Of a DNA stretch of 64,000 nucleotides, positions 20,616 to 30,230 are shown piece after piece (position 1 is the stretch's first letter; the number at the start of each line of letters is the position of its first letter). The stretch spans positions 104,148 through 168,147 of the forward strand of contig NZ_MKQD01000038.1 in the NCBI RefSeq assembly GCF_001913705.1, given 5' to 3'. The position numbers and the translations under genes are program-made. The DNA comes from Thalassotalea sp. PP2-459 (lineage in GTDB: Bacteria; Pseudomonadota; Gammaproteobacteria; Enterobacterales; Alteromonadaceae). The notes below the pieces were generated by a model that had not been told where the DNA came from, searched no databases, and saw only the letters and a program-made list of their open reading frames with translations.

Positions 20616-22484
20616 ATGTTTACGTTTTCTCAGATTATTTCTCGCAATATTGTTTATGCGTTACTGTTTAATATTATCGTATTGGCAGTGACTTTTTTTA
20701 TCGCGAAACAACAAGTAGCAGAAAAGCAGCATCAACACGGCGTCACACTTTCTGTTTTATTTAAACAATCGTCTGAAACAACCTTTGAGCAAGTTGCACA
20801 ATCTTTACTTCGTAATCAACAACTTTCTTTCTTAAAAATAACCAATAATGAAGGCGTTATTTTTCAGCATTCAGCATCATTATCTTGGCTTGATAAGCTT
20901 TTGGCAAGCCAATATGAAACAATAGCAGTTCAAAACAATCAATATCGCATCGAATATGCTGTAAACCCTCAATCTGAAACCAAGATTTTTTTTAGCTTTG
21001 CCTTAATTTTATTGATCAGCTCATTTTTGCTAGCACTTATCGCGGGAAAATTAAGTATCAATCGCTATGGTGAAATAATTCAGCGTATTAATAAACAAAT
21101 CAATCAAGACTTAAATCACGCGATAGGCAACACAGAAGTACAAGAACAAACCATAAAGTTTGACTTACCTGAACTAGATGCGGGCATTGATGAAATTAAA
21201 AAGCAAATATCTACTCACATAGACGATACTAAAGCATTAGAAAGTGATGCCTACATTGATCGCATTACTCAGCTCGAAAACCGTAATCGCTTTGTTCAGT
21301 ACTTTGAATTAGAACACCAACATATAGAATTTGGTGTACTCACTATTACCCGTTGCAGTGAGCTACAAACCATAAACCAAATTCATGGTTATCATGAGGG
21401 TGATAATTACATCGCGAAAGTTGCTGAAATTATTAAAAATAGCCTTTCAAGTTATAAAGGGGCAAAGATTTTTAGGCTTAACAGTTCTGATTTTTCTTGT
21501 ATTTTACCAAATACCACGATGAGAGAAGCTGAAAATTTTGCTGACAATATTTCCAGTAAATTTAATGACTTTCAACTATCTTCAGACTTAGACTCTGTCG
21601 CATACACTGGCTTGGTTTCATTTACTCAAGATAACCCCCTAGGCGAACTTTTAGCGTTAGCAGATACAGCAATTAGTGTTGCCCAAACACAACAAATTAA
21701 TGCTTGGCATGCACAAACAGATACCAACATTTTAAGCAGCGATAGCGCCAGTTATGGCAACCAAAATTGGCGTCAAGAAATAGAAAGTGTACTTGAAAAC
21801 CAGCGGGTAACCCTACTCGTTCAACCCATTAAACCTAATACTCGAACCACTAAGGTTTATGGTGAATTTCTAGCACGGTTTCTCAACTCTTCTAATGAAA
21901 TGCTGCCAACGGCTTCGTTTATCGCAATGGCTGAAAAGCTAGATAAGATAGTAGAAGTAGATCGGATGATCATAGAACAAGCAATCACTTTGATTGGGAA
22001 AAAGAATCTTGTTGACCAAAATTTTGGCATAAACATAAGCCCTAGAAGTATTAGCGATGAACATTTTTTAATTTGGTTAGAAAGACGCTTATTACGCGAC
22101 CCTAAAATCAGTGCAAGTTTAGTCTTTGAAATTAGTGAATTTGGCTTACAGCAAAATATTAAAACAAGTAAGCGTTTTATCGACTTGTTGCATCGCACAG
22201 GTGCCAGAGTGACTGTAGAGCGCTTTGGTGTTGGCTTAACCTCGTTTAAATTTTTCCGAGATTTAAAACCAGACTTCATTAAAATGGACAGTACCTATAC
22301 TCGCGATATTGATGAAGACAAAAACAATCAATATTTCCTTCGATTAATGATAGATTTAGCGCATCGATTAAGCATTACAGTGTTAGCAGAAAGTGTAGAG
22401 AGTCAAGAAGAAAAATTTACCTTAGAAAAATTATTTATTGATGGCTGTCAAGGTTACTACATAGGTAAACCAGAGAAGATTTAG
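20616..22484 (+). CDS. CsrD-like membrane protein with degenerate GGDEF and EAL domains
   Basis: 622 aa with two N-terminal membrane segments (about 10-30 and 125-147) flanking a periplasmic loop, a HAMP-like region, then a GGDEF-family domain (about 215-355) and an EAL-family domain (about 375-620). The GGDEF site reads N-S-S-D-F-S and the EAL site E-F-L; the later D-D-F-G loop is E-R-F-G. Neither cyclase nor phosphodiesterase activity is expected. This matches CsrD/MSHA-locus regulators, which in E. coli direct CsrB/C small-RNA decay through RNase E. The AAGGG ribosome binding site suits the ATG at 20616. Assignment as csrD is by architecture, not by full alignment. Confidence 0.8.
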   Translation: MFTFSQIISRNIVYALLFNIIVLAVTFFIAKQQVAEKQHQHGVTLSVLFKQSSETTFEQVAQSLLRNQQLSFLKITNNEGVIFQHSASLSWLDKLLASQYETIAVQNNQYRIEYAVNPQSETKIFFSFALILLISSFLLALIAGKLSINRYGEIIQRINKQINQDLNHAIGNTEVQEQTIKFDLPELDAGIDEIKKQISTHIDDTKALESDAYIDRITQLENRNRFVQYFELEHQHIEFGVLTITRCSELQTINQIHGYHEGDNYIAKVAEIIKNSLSSYKGAKIFRLNSSDFSCILPNTTMREAENFADNISSKFNDFQLSSDLDSVAYTGLVSFTQDNPLGELLALADTAISVAQTQQINAWHAQTDTNILSSDSASYGNQNWRQEIESVLENQRVTLLVQPIKPNTRTTKVYGEFLARFLNSSNEMLPTASFIAMAEKLDKIVEVDRMIIEQAITLIGKKNLVDQNFGINISPRSISDEHFLIWLERRLLRDPKISASLVFEISEFGLQQNIKTSKRFIDLLHRTGARVTVERFGVGLTSFKFFRDLKPDFIKMDSTYTRDIDEDKNNQYFLRLMIDLAHRLSITVLAESVESQEEKFTLEKLFIDGCQGYYIGKPEKI

Positions 22485-22758
22485 GTGGGTTAATTTTTAC
22501 CATGCGTTTTAACAGCGTTTTCTGAATATGAATAAAAGTCATATCACAAAGAGAACACCCTACTATGGCGTTCTCTAATGCATTATATTTTTGCTTAGCA
22601 AAGGGCAAAAACCTTGTGAAAAATCGGTCGCTTGGTAATAAAGCTAGCACATCGTCAAAAATTGTTGCACTTGCAACATAACTTTTTACATCGAGCTGTT
22701 GTTATCTTTGATAGAAAATCGGATAATACCCTCAATTTTTAAGAACTCCGCATAAAAA

Positions 22759-23340
22759 ATGACTGACTACTTTTTATTATTAGTGGGCACGGTTTTAGTC
22801 AATAACTTCGTGCTCGTGAAGTTTCTTGGCCTCTGCCCTTTTATGGGAGTGTCCTCAAAAACTGAAACCGCAATCGGCATGTGTTACGCCACTACATTCG
22901 TAATGACGTTAGCATCGCTAATTAGTTATTTAGTGCAAACCTATGTGTTAGAACCATTATCACTACAGTATTTAACTACCATGACGTTTATTTTAGTCAT
23001 CGCTGTAGTGGTGCAATTTACTGAAATGGTTGTTCAAAAAACCAGTGCCAACCTTTATCGTTCACTTGGCATATTTCTTCCTTTGATTACTACCAATTGT
23101 GCGGTACTTGGTGTTGCTTTATTAAACATGTATGAAAGCCATAACTTTATTGAATCGATTGTTTATGGTTTCAGTGCAGCACTCGGGTTTTCTTTGGTAC
23201 TGGTCATGTTTTCCGCCATGCGTGAAAAACTTGCAAATGCAGATATACCAAAGCCTTTTAAAGGCTCAGCTATTGCGATGATCACCGCAGGATTGATGTC
23301 GCTTGCCTTTATGGGGTTCAGTGGCTTGGTGAAATTTTAA
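22759..23340 (+). CDS. rsxA: Electron transport complex subunit RsxA (RnfA)
   Basis: Integral membrane subunit of the Rsx/Rnf ferredoxin:NAD oxidoreductase-type complex, which in E. coli keeps SoxR reduced and in Vibrio pumps sodium. 193 aa, six membrane segments, with [18 protein letters not shown] and the paired [13 protein letters not shown] motif that carries membrane-embedded cysteines. First gene of rsxABCDGE; its stop overlaps the rsxB start (TAATG). Confidence 0.97.
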   Translation: MTDYFLLLVGTVLVNNFVLVKFLGLCPFMGVSSKTETAIGMCYATTFVMTLASLISYLVQTYVLEPLSLQYLTTMTFILVIAVVVQFTEMVVQKTSANLYRSLGIFLPLITTNCAVLGVALLNMYESHNFIESIVYGFSAALGFSLVLVMFSAMREKLANADIPKPFKGSAIAMITAGLMSLAFMGFSGLVKF

Positions 23341-23894
23341 TGACCGCTCTTATCGCTATTTTAATTCTCGGGTTGATCGGATTAGCATTCGGTGCGCTAC
23401 TTGGCTATGCCTCAATCAAATTTAAAGTTGAGGGAGATCCTCTTGCTCAACAGATAGACGAATTACTACCGCAAACACAATGTGGGCAATGTGGTTATCC
23501 TGGCTGTAAACCTTATGCTGAAGCAGTTGCCAATGGCGAAGCTATCAATAAATGTGCCCCTGGTGGTGATGAAACCATTAAAAAAATTGCCGACTTAATG
23601 GGCGTAGAACCTATCGCGATGGACGAAAGTCATGAGGCAGATAACACACCTAAAGTCGCTTTTATTATTGAAGAAGACTGTATTGGTTGCACCAAGTGTA
23701 TTCAAGCATGCCCTGTAGATGCCATTATCGGTGCAACAAAACAAATGCATACCATCATCATAGATGAATGTACTGGTTGTGATTTATGTGTTGCCCCCTG
23801 CCCAGTAGATTGTATTGAAATGCGTCCTATCGAAAAAACGACACGAAACTGGCAATGGGACTTAGAAAGTATTCCCGTAACAGAAGTTAAGTAA
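23340..23894 (+). CDS. rsxB: Electron transport complex subunit RsxB (RnfB)
   Basis: Iron-sulfur subunit: an N-terminal membrane anchor (about residues 4-26), a [4Fe-4S] motif with CGQCGYPGC (about 50-58), then two ferredoxin-type clusters [12 protein letters not shown] and [12 protein letters not shown]. 184 aa, normal. Translationally coupled to rsxA by a one-base stop/start overlap, followed 10 nt later by rsxC. Confidence 0.97.
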   Translation: MTALIAILILGLIGLAFGALLGYASIKFKVEGDPLAQQIDELLPQTQCGQCGYPGCKPYAEAVANGEAINKCAPGGDETIKKIADLMGVEPIAMDESHEADNTPKVAFIIEEDCIGCTKCIQACPVDAIIGATKQMHTIIIDECTGCDLCVAPCPVDCIEMRPIEKTTRNWQWDLESIPVTEVK

Positions 23895-23904
23895 AGAGGT
23901 TGAT

Positions 23905-26172
23905 TTGGAATCTGTAATTGAACGTATAGAACGCGGCCAATTTTGGCAGTTTCATGGTGGCATTCACCCACCAGAAATGAAGTTCTTAACCAATGAGAAA
24001 CCAATCAGAAGCTTGCCTTTACCCGAAAAGCTAGTTATTCCTGTTCAACAACATATTGGTGAACCCGGCGACTTACTAGTCGCTGTAGGTGATACTGTAT
24101 TAAAAGGCCAAGCATTAACAAAAGCTTCTGCGCCACTTATGGTGCCCGTTCATGCGCCTACCAGTGGCAAAATAACCAACATCAATCTTCACGTTATCGC
24201 TCATCCATCAGGACTGAGTGAACTATGTGTCACCCTTGTTCCTGACGGTGAAGATAAATGGCGAGATCGCCACATCACTAAAAACTTTCATGAATTATCA
24301 AAAGATACATTAATTGAAAAAATCGCTGATGCAGGTATTTCAGGCATGGGTGGAGCAGGTTTTCCAACGCATGTGAAGGTAAATACTCAAGCACAAATAA
24401 ATTACCTTATTATTAATGCAGCCGAATGTGAGCCATACATTACAGCTGATGATTTATTAGTAAGAGAAAACGCCGGTACTATTTTAGATGGCATTAACAT
24501 TCTTGATAAAATACTTGAGCCTGCTTTTATTTTAATTGGTATAGAAGACAATAAACCTTTAGCAATAGAAGCGTTGCGTCGTCAAACTCAAGATATCGAT
24601 AAAATAAAAGTGTGTGTATTGCCAACACAATATCCTATGGGCGGCGAAAAACAACTTATTCAAGCACTTACAGGTCAAGAAGTTGCTTCAGGTGTATTAC
24701 CAAGCGCATTAGGTATTGTCATGCAAAATATTGCAACATGTTTTGCTATTGCTGAAGCGGTTATTTCCGATACCCCACTGATAAAACGTGTTATTACTGT
24801 TAGTGGCCAAGCACTTTCAAAACCACAAAATGTGTGGGCACTATTAGGCACACCCGTTTCGTTTTTACTTAAACAGTGTGGCTACCCTGAACAAGCTAAA
24901 AAACACATCATTATGGGTGGGCCAATGATGGGGTTTAGCTTAGCGAGTGATGAGATCCCCGTTGTAAAAACAACAAACTGTCTGCTAGCCCCAAGCGAAA
25001 AAGAAATTCCTGATGATAATATTGAGGTTGAGTGTATTCGCTGTGGACAATGTGCTGACGCTTGTCCTGCACAACTATTACCTCAGGAGCTACAGTGGAG
25101 TGCCAAAGCCCAAGATTACGACCAACTCAATAAATTAAACCTGTTTGATTGTATTGAATGTGGCGCTTGCGCTTATGTCTGTCCAAGCCATATCCCACTG
25201 GTTCATTATTATCGTGTCGCAAAAGCGGAAATTAGAGAGCAAAAGTTACTTGATATTAAAGCCGAAAAGGCAAAACAACGGTTTGAAGCTCGTAAGGCTA
25301 GGCTTGAAAGAGATAAAAGAATTCGCGAAGAAAAACACAAAAAAGCTGCAGAAGCTCGTAAAGCAAGAATGAATTCCGGCACAAAAGAAGCAAACAAAGA
25401 AAAATCAGCGGTTGCAGCTGCCCTAGCTCGTGTTCAAGCAAAAAAACAACAAAGCGCATCAAACAACGAACAAAGTGAAACAAGTGATAATGAAAAATCA
25501 CCTGTAGCAGCAGCTATTGCACGCGCTAAAGCTAAAAAAGCTGCAAAACAAAACACGACGGAACAAGCACCTAACGCGGGTGAGAACAAAAGTTCACGGG
25601 TTGCAGCTGCCGTAGCTAAAGCGAAAGCAAAAAAAATGCAAAACAGTACAAATAGTACTGATATAAAAACGTCTGATAGTATTAGGCCCGAAAACAAACA
25701 AACAGAAGAAACAACAGAACAACCCACGTCCTCAACTCAACCAGAAAATGATAAAAAAGCACGGATAGCCGCTGCCGTTGCTAAAGCGAAAGCAAAAAAA
25801 GCACAAACTAGTGCTCATACTAAAGGTGATGAGCCTGAGGGCCATAGTAAAGACAACACGCAAAAAACAGAATCGGTCGACACAACAGAACAATCATCAA
25901 CGTCAAATCAAGCTGAAAATGATAAAAAAACGCGTATAGCCGCTGCGGTAGCCAAAGCCAAAGCAAAAAAAGCGCAAAACAATACGCATGCTAGTAAAGT
26001 TGATGCGCTAGATAGTAATAGTAAAGACAATACTCAAAAATCAGAATCAGTAGATACAACGGAGCAAACTTCTGTTTCAGCTGAAACAGATAACGATAAA
26101 AAAGCACGTATAGCGGCTGCCGTTGCAAAAGCTAAAGCAAAAAAACAACAAAAGAACAGCAAGGCTAAATAA
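23905..26172 (+). CDS. rsxC: Electron transport complex subunit RsxC (RnfC) with repetitive C-terminal tail
   Basis: NADH/FMN-binding peripheral subunit. Motifs: WQFHGGIHPPEMK at the N-terminus, GISGMGGAGFPTHVK (NADH site), AAECEPYITAD, and two ferredoxin clusters CIRCGQCADACP and CIECGACAYVCP (about 377-425). The C-terminal third is a charged coiled-coil tail with six copies of a block of the type (R/S)xAAAVAKAKAKK. Starts at TTG 23905 with AGAGG 5 nt upstream. 755 aa is within the range for long enterobacterial-type RsxC. Confidence 0.96.
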   Translation: MESVIERIERGQFWQFHGGIHPPEMKFLTNEKPIRSLPLPEKLVIPVQQHIGEPGDLLVAVGDTVLKGQALTKASAPLMVPVHAPTSGKITNINLHVIAHPSGLSELCVTLVPDGEDKWRDRHITKNFHELSKDTLIEKIADAGISGMGGAGFPTHVKVNTQAQINYLIINAAECEPYITADDLLVRENAGTILDGINILDKILEPAFILIGIEDNKPLAIEALRRQTQDIDKIKVCVLPTQYPMGGEKQLIQALTGQEVASGVLPSALGIVMQNIATCFAIAEAVISDTPLIKRVITVSGQALSKPQNVWALLGTPVSFLLKQCGYPEQAKKHIIMGGPMMGFSLASDEIPVVKTTNCLLAPSEKEIPDDNIEVECIRCGQCADACPAQLLPQELQWSAKAQDYDQLNKLNLFDCIECGACAYVCPSHIPLVHYYRVAKAEIREQKLLDIKAEKAKQRFEARKARLERDKRIREEKHKKAAEARKARMNSGTKEANKEKSAVAAALARVQAKKQQSASNNEQSETSDNEKSPVAAAIARAKAKKAAKQNTTEQAPNAGENKSSRVAAAVAKAKAKKMQNSTNSTDIKTSDSIRPENKQTEETTEQPTSSTQPENDKKARIAAAVAKAKAKKAQTSAHTKGDEPEGHSKDNTQKTESVDTTEQSSTSNQAENDKKTRIAAAVAKAKAKKAQNNTHASKVDALDSNSKDNTQKSESVDTTEQTSVSAETDNDKKARIAAAVAKAKAKKQQKNSKAK

Positions 26173-26174
26173 GA

Positions 26175-27224
26175 ATGGCTTATTGGATCGCAAGTTCACC
26201 CCATGATCATCAGCAAAGCAAAACCTCTGCGCTAATGCGCTTGGTTATCTATGCAACAATACCGGGCATATTTGCTCAATGGTACTTCTTCGGCTGGGGA
26301 AATATAATTCATATCTCAATTGCCATTACCACTGCGTTGGTTAGTGAGTTTTTTATTTTATCGTTAAGAGAAAAAAATATTCGCAGCCAACTTTTTGATG
26401 GTAGCGCGATTCTCACTGCGATTTTACTGGGAATAAGTCTGCCAGCATTAGCACCCTGGTGGATTTCAGTTTTAGGTAGTTTGTTTGCTATCGCCATAGT
26501 AAAACAACTCTATGGTGGATTAGGACATAACGTATTTAACCCCGCCATGGCCGCGTATGTCATGTTGCTTATCTCTTTTCCCGTACAAATGACATCATGG
26601 CAACCGCCTTTATCTTTAATGGCTTTAGAACTCGACTTTTATAATACCGTGTCAGTTATTTTTACGAATTACACCCAACAAGGCTATTCGGTTGAACAAC
26701 TTCAAATGCATGTAGATGGCTTTACCATGGCAACGCCACTAGACACATTAAAAACCAGTATTACGTTGGGGAAAACGGTTGAAGAAGGTTTGCAAGCACC
26801 TGTGATTGGCGAACACTTTGGCGTTGGCTGGCAGTGGATCAACGCAGCTTTTCTTGCTGGTGGTTTACTACTTATCGCTAAACGTGCTATTTCTTGGATC
26901 ACACCCGTTAGCTTTTTATTCACTTTATTTCTTTGTACTTTTATCGCATTTTTATTAAGCCCAGACACCAACGCCTCTACTATGTTCCACTGGTTAAATG
27001 GTGCAACCATGTTAGGCGCTTTCTTCATTCTAACCGATCCAGTATCAGGTGCCACCAGCACAAAAGGAAGAATAATATTTGCCGTGCTTGCAGGGTTCCT
27101 CGTATTCGTTATACGAAAATTTGGCGGTTATCCTGATGCTGTCGCGTTTTCAGTATTACTTTGTAATATGGCAGCACCACTGATAGACCAATATACGCGA
27201 CCAAGAACATATGGGCATAAATAG
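26175..27224 (+). CDS. rsxD: Electron transport complex subunit RsxD (RnfD)
   Basis: Membrane subunit of the Rsx/Rnf complex with a covalently bound FMN. 349 aa with about nine membrane segments. The FMN-attachment Thr lies in the (S/T)-A-T-type segment DGFTMATPLDTLK, and GGLGHNVFNPAMAAYVMLL is a conserved family block. It starts 2 nt after the rsxC stop (TAAGAATG), so translation is likely coupled. Confidence 0.96.
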   Translation: MAYWIASSPHDHQQSKTSALMRLVIYATIPGIFAQWYFFGWGNIIHISIAITTALVSEFFILSLREKNIRSQLFDGSAILTAILLGISLPALAPWWISVLGSLFAIAIVKQLYGGLGHNVFNPAMAAYVMLLISFPVQMTSWQPPLSLMALELDFYNTVSVIFTNYTQQGYSVEQLQMHVDGFTMATPLDTLKTSITLGKTVEEGLQAPVIGEHFGVGWQWINAAFLAGGLLLIAKRAISWITPVSFLFTLFLCTFIAFLLSPDTNASTMFHWLNGATMLGAFFILTDPVSGATSTKGRIIFAVLAGFLVFVIRKFGGYPDAVAFSVLLCNMAAPLIDQYTRPRTYGHK

Positions 27225-27230
27225 GAATTC

Positions 27231-27860
27231 ATGATGAGAAAAGCAATTGAAAAAAATGCTAAATTACTTGCCATATTTGCTATCGCTTGTACCGCCCTTG
27301 TAGCATTTGTCGACTTTTTAACAAAAGATACTATCGCTCGGCAACAACAACAAAATTTGATCAAAAGCCTAGCGGAAGTTGTTGATCCAAGCTCGCACAC
27401 TAACAATATGAGTGAGTCATGCATTTTATTAAATGATGAATCAATAGGCGAAACACCTCAAAAAACCTATTTAGGTTATTACAACGAACAACCTTCAGCG
27501 ATCGCAATGACTATCACCGCCCCTGATGGTTATAATGGTAATATCACCTTATTAGTAGGTATAAATATTGAAGGCACTATAACAGGCCTTCGCACATTAT
27601 CTCATCAAGAAACGCCAGGGCTAGGTGATAAAATAGAAAAACGAAAAAGCAACTGGGTTTTAAGTTTTAACGGCAGATCTCTAGAAAGTGAAGATGACCC
27701 TCAATGGGCGGTAAAAAAAGACGGTGGTACATTTGATCAGTTTACTGGTGCGACTATTACGCCAAGAGCCATTGTTAATGCCAGCAAACGCGCTATTATT
27801 TACTTTAAGAAACATAAAGACACTATTTTTGACCAACAAAAATCATGTCAGGAAAACTAA
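27231..27860 (+). CDS. rsxG: Electron transport complex subunit RsxG (RnfG)
   Basis: Periplasm-facing flavoprotein subunit with one N-terminal membrane anchor (about residues 11-31). The C-terminal FMN-binding motif is present as [14 protein letters not shown], where the second Thr carries the covalent FMN. The segment [13 protein letters not shown] is also diagnostic. A second in-frame ATG lies at 27234. The stop overlaps the rsxE start by one base. Confidence 0.96.
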   Translation: MMRKAIEKNAKLLAIFAIACTALVAFVDFLTKDTIARQQQQNLIKSLAEVVDPSSHTNNMSESCILLNDESIGETPQKTYLGYYNEQPSAIAMTITAPDGYNGNITLLVGINIEGTITGLRTLSHQETPGLGDKIEKRKSNWVLSFNGRSLESEDDPQWAVKKDGGTFDQFTGATITPRAIVNASKRAIIYFKKHKDTIFDQQKSCQEN

Positions 27861-28564
27861 TGAATATTCCACAAGAATACAAAGAGTTAACATGGCAAGG
27901 CCTTTGGAAAAACAACCCAGGGTTGGTGCAACTACTAGGGCTTTGTCCACTACTTGCGGTTACTTCAACGGTTGTGAATGCGCTTGGGTTAGGCTTAGCA
28001 ACGCTATTTGTTTTAATGTGCTCTAATGCAACCGTATCATTAATTCAAAAATGGGTACCTAAAGAAATACGAATCCCTATTTTTGTCTTGATCATTGCAG
28101 CATTTGTAACCTGCGTACAATTACTGATGAATGCCTTTGCTTTTTCGCTCTATGAATCATTAGGCATATTCCTGCCGTTAATTGTTACCAATTGCGCTAT
28201 TATTGGTCGTGCAGAAGCATATGCATCAAAAAATCCAGTAAAACAGGCTACATTTGATGGTTTTATGATGGGTATGGGCTTTCTTTTTGTATTGTTAGCA
28301 CTTGGCGCTGTTAGAGAAGTACTTGGTCAAGGGACACTGTTTGATGGTGCTGACTTACTACTTGGCAATTGGGCGAGTAATTTACGCATTGAAATTTTCG
28401 CGCTAGACAATCAGTTTTTGCTCGCCATACTACCTCCTGGAGCATTCATCGCAATGGGCTTTTTAATTGCTGCAAAAAATATAATAGACACCAAAATTGC
28501 AGAAAAACAACCCAAAGTACAAGAAGAACATATTGAACGTGTTCGCGTGAATTTCGATAGCTAA
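27860..28564 (+). CDS. rsxE: Electron transport complex subunit RsxE (RnfE)
   Basis: Membrane subunit homologous to RsxA and paired with it in the complex core. From the ATG at 27860 ([11 protein letters not shown]) it has an AGGA site upstream and a TAATG overlap with rsxG; the frame also opens at 27845 but that start is less likely. Six membrane segments, with [18 protein letters not shown] and [16 protein letters not shown]. Followed after about 30 nt by nth, as in E. coli. Confidence 0.96.
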   Translation: MNIPQEYKELTWQGLWKNNPGLVQLLGLCPLLAVTSTVVNALGLGLATLFVLMCSNATVSLIQKWVPKEIRIPIFVLIIAAFVTCVQLLMNAFAFSLYESLGIFLPLIVTNCAIIGRAEAYASKNPVKQATFDGFMMGMGFLFVLLALGAVREVLGQGTLFDGADLLLGNWASNLRIEIFALDNQFLLAILPPGAFIAMGFLIAAKNIIDTKIAEKQPKVQEEHIERVRVNFDS

Positions 28565-28593
28565 TTTAACGACATAGCCACATTATTATAAAA

Positions 28594-29226
28594 ATGAATA
28601 AAGAAAAACGTTTAGAAATACTTACACGTCTTCGCGATGATAACCCACAGCCAACAACTGAGCTGAACTTTACCACACCGTTTGAGTTATTGATTGCGGT
28701 ACTTCTTTCCGCACAAGCAACAGATGTTGGCGTAAATAAGGCCACCGCAAAGTTATACCCTGTTGCTAATACTCCACAAGCGATACTAGATTTAGGAATA
28801 GACGGTTTAAAGTCTTATATCAAGACTATCGGTTTATTTAATACTAAAGCAGAAAACACCTTGAAAACCTGTCGTATGCTAGTTGAACTTCATGGTGGAC
28901 AAGTACCTGAAAATCGTGCCGCGTTAGAAGCACTACCTGGTGTAGGCAGAAAAACGGCTAATGTTGTGTTAAACACAGCCTTTGGCTGGCCGACAATAGC
29001 TGTAGACACGCATATTTTTCGTGTTTCAAACCGCACTAAATTGGCCATGGGTAAAAACGTTGATCTAGTAGAGCAAAAGCTTCTAAAAGTGGTACCGGAA
29101 GAATTTAAAGTCGATGTGCATCACTGGTTAATTCTTCACGGCCGCTATACCTGTGTTGCACGTAAACCCAAATGCGGCTCTTGCATTATAGAAGATTTGT
29201 GTGAGTTTAAAGAGAAAACGGAATAA
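28594..29226 (+). CDS. nth: Endonuclease III (functional copy; target gene of the 3'-end array)
   Basis: Bifunctional DNA glycosylase/AP lyase of base excision repair removing oxidised pyrimidines. 210 aa and co-linear with the E. coli enzyme: helix-hairpin-helix LPGVGRKTANVVL with catalytic Lys120, catalytic Asp138 in IAVDTHIFRV, and the [4Fe-4S] cluster ligands Cys187, 194, 197 and 203 (C-x6-C-x2-C-x5-C). All key residues are intact. It closes the rsx operon. Its 3' portion from codon 130 onward is the sequence repeatedly found, displaced and decayed, through the next 19 kb. Confidence 0.98.
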   Translation: MNKEKRLEILTRLRDDNPQPTTELNFTTPFELLIAVLLSAQATDVGVNKATAKLYPVANTPQAILDLGIDGLKSYIKTIGLFNTKAENTLKTCRMLVELHGGQVPENRAALEALPGVGRKTANVVLNTAFGWPTIAVDTHIFRVSNRTKLAMGKNVDLVEQKLLKVVPEEFKVDVHHWLILHGRYTCVARKPKCGSCIIEDLCEFKEKTE

Positions 29227-29284
29227 CCTTATACTTAAATGACTGTGGATTTTGTTATTTTATTGATAGGTAATTTCAACAAGA

Positions 29285-29332
29285 CGTATATTATGTAGCG
29301 ACTTAAACTGAATTGTCGCTACATAATATACG
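29285..29332. terminator. Perfect 18-bp inverted repeat downstream of nth
   Basis: Arms CGTATATTATGTAGCGAC (29285-29302) and its exact complement (29315-29332) flank a 12-nt loop; TTTTTT follows about 6 nt later on the plus strand. It lies between convergent nth and the cupin gene and probably terminates nth. An attachment-site role cannot be excluded, since it marks the start of the accessory island. Confidence 0.6.
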
Positions 29333-29343
29333 ACGTTGCTTTT

Positions 29344-30165
29344 TTACATTACTTGATACTTCGCATTTGTTCGAATGTATATGGTGACTTCTTGGTCAGT
29401 CGGGTTAGTAATGTTGTGGCTAAAATCACCTGTTGACTCAATATAACTGCCTGCAGCTAAATTTTTTACATCACTTTTTTGATTAGATCGATATTTAATT
29501 TCGCCTGAAATTACTACCATCCTGAACTCACTAGCTTGGCTATAAATAGTGCCGTCATAGCCTACGGGTAATTTAACCATCGAGCCCCCTATTGTCGAAT
29601 TTCTATCCCAAAGAAAACTAGACTTCACCCCTTTTGCTTTGATGTCATGTAGGTCATGATTATTTAGCCAAACGATGTTGTCGCGATGCAGGTTTAAAGG
29701 ACGCTCGCCATTATCGAATTTTTCAGCTGATGGTTGAACAAGGTACGGGCCTGAATCTATTTCTAAATAAATTAAATTACTCTCTCCATTAGCCGCGGTG
29801 ATATGATCTTCGCCAGCAGGTTGTGTCCAGAAAGAGCCTGAAGGCAGCAACATTTTCTCGGCACTTGGATCATCATTATGCATTAAGCCATCAATTACTA
29901 CACCACGATAAGTAATGTTGTGAATGTGAGGAGGCGATTCAAAACCTTTTTTGAAGCGAACTAACATACCAGTAGCGGTATCTTTAGTTCGATCGCCCCA
30001 AAGATTGGCAGCACCGGGGCTAAGTTCGCCTCTCAATGGATTTAAGTAGCCCCAAGTAATATCGTCCGCAGAAACTACTTTTGAATTTATGTCTGAAGCA
30101 AACGTATTAAAAGATATTAATATTGCTGCTATCGAAAGAGTTGACGTCTTAATTGAAAATTTCAT
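29344..30165 (-). CDS. Secreted DUF4437-type cupin protein
   Basis: 273 aa from the ATG at 30165 (MKFSIKTST), which has GGGAAAG upstream; a start at 30177 is less likely. A Sec signal peptide ends near TFAS|DINSK, followed by two cupin-like beta-barrel halves. His residues in [20 protein letters not shown] and [10 protein letters not shown] are candidate metal ligands. This resembles DUF4437/ChrR-cupin proteins of unknown enzymatic role. It lies downstream of, and on the same strand as, the quinone-reductase-like gene, and together with the divergent LysR regulator makes the first module next to nth. Confidence 0.75.
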   Translation of the reverse strand: MKFSIKTSTLSIAAILISFNTFASDINSKVVSADDITWGYLNPLRGELSPGAANLWGDRTKDTATGMLVRFKKGFESPPHIHNITYRGVVIDGLMHNDDPSAEKMLLPSGSFWTQPAGEDHITAANGESNLIYLEIDSGPYLVQPSAEKFDNGERPLNLHRDNIVWLNNHDLHDIKAKGVKSSFLWDRNSTIGGSMVKLPVGYDGTIYSQASEFRMVVISGEIKYRSNQKSDVKNLAAGSYIESTGDFSHNITNPTDQEVTIYIRTNAKYQVM

Positions 30166-30230
30166 AATCTTTCCCATATTAATCTGTGCTTAAAAGCTAA
30201 AGGCAAGTACTTCAAAAATAACTAATCGCA

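Noticed and set aside
25380..26172. CRISPR-like or satellite repeat
   Set aside because: The repeat is fully in frame in RsxC and explained by its AAAVAKAKAKK protein tail.
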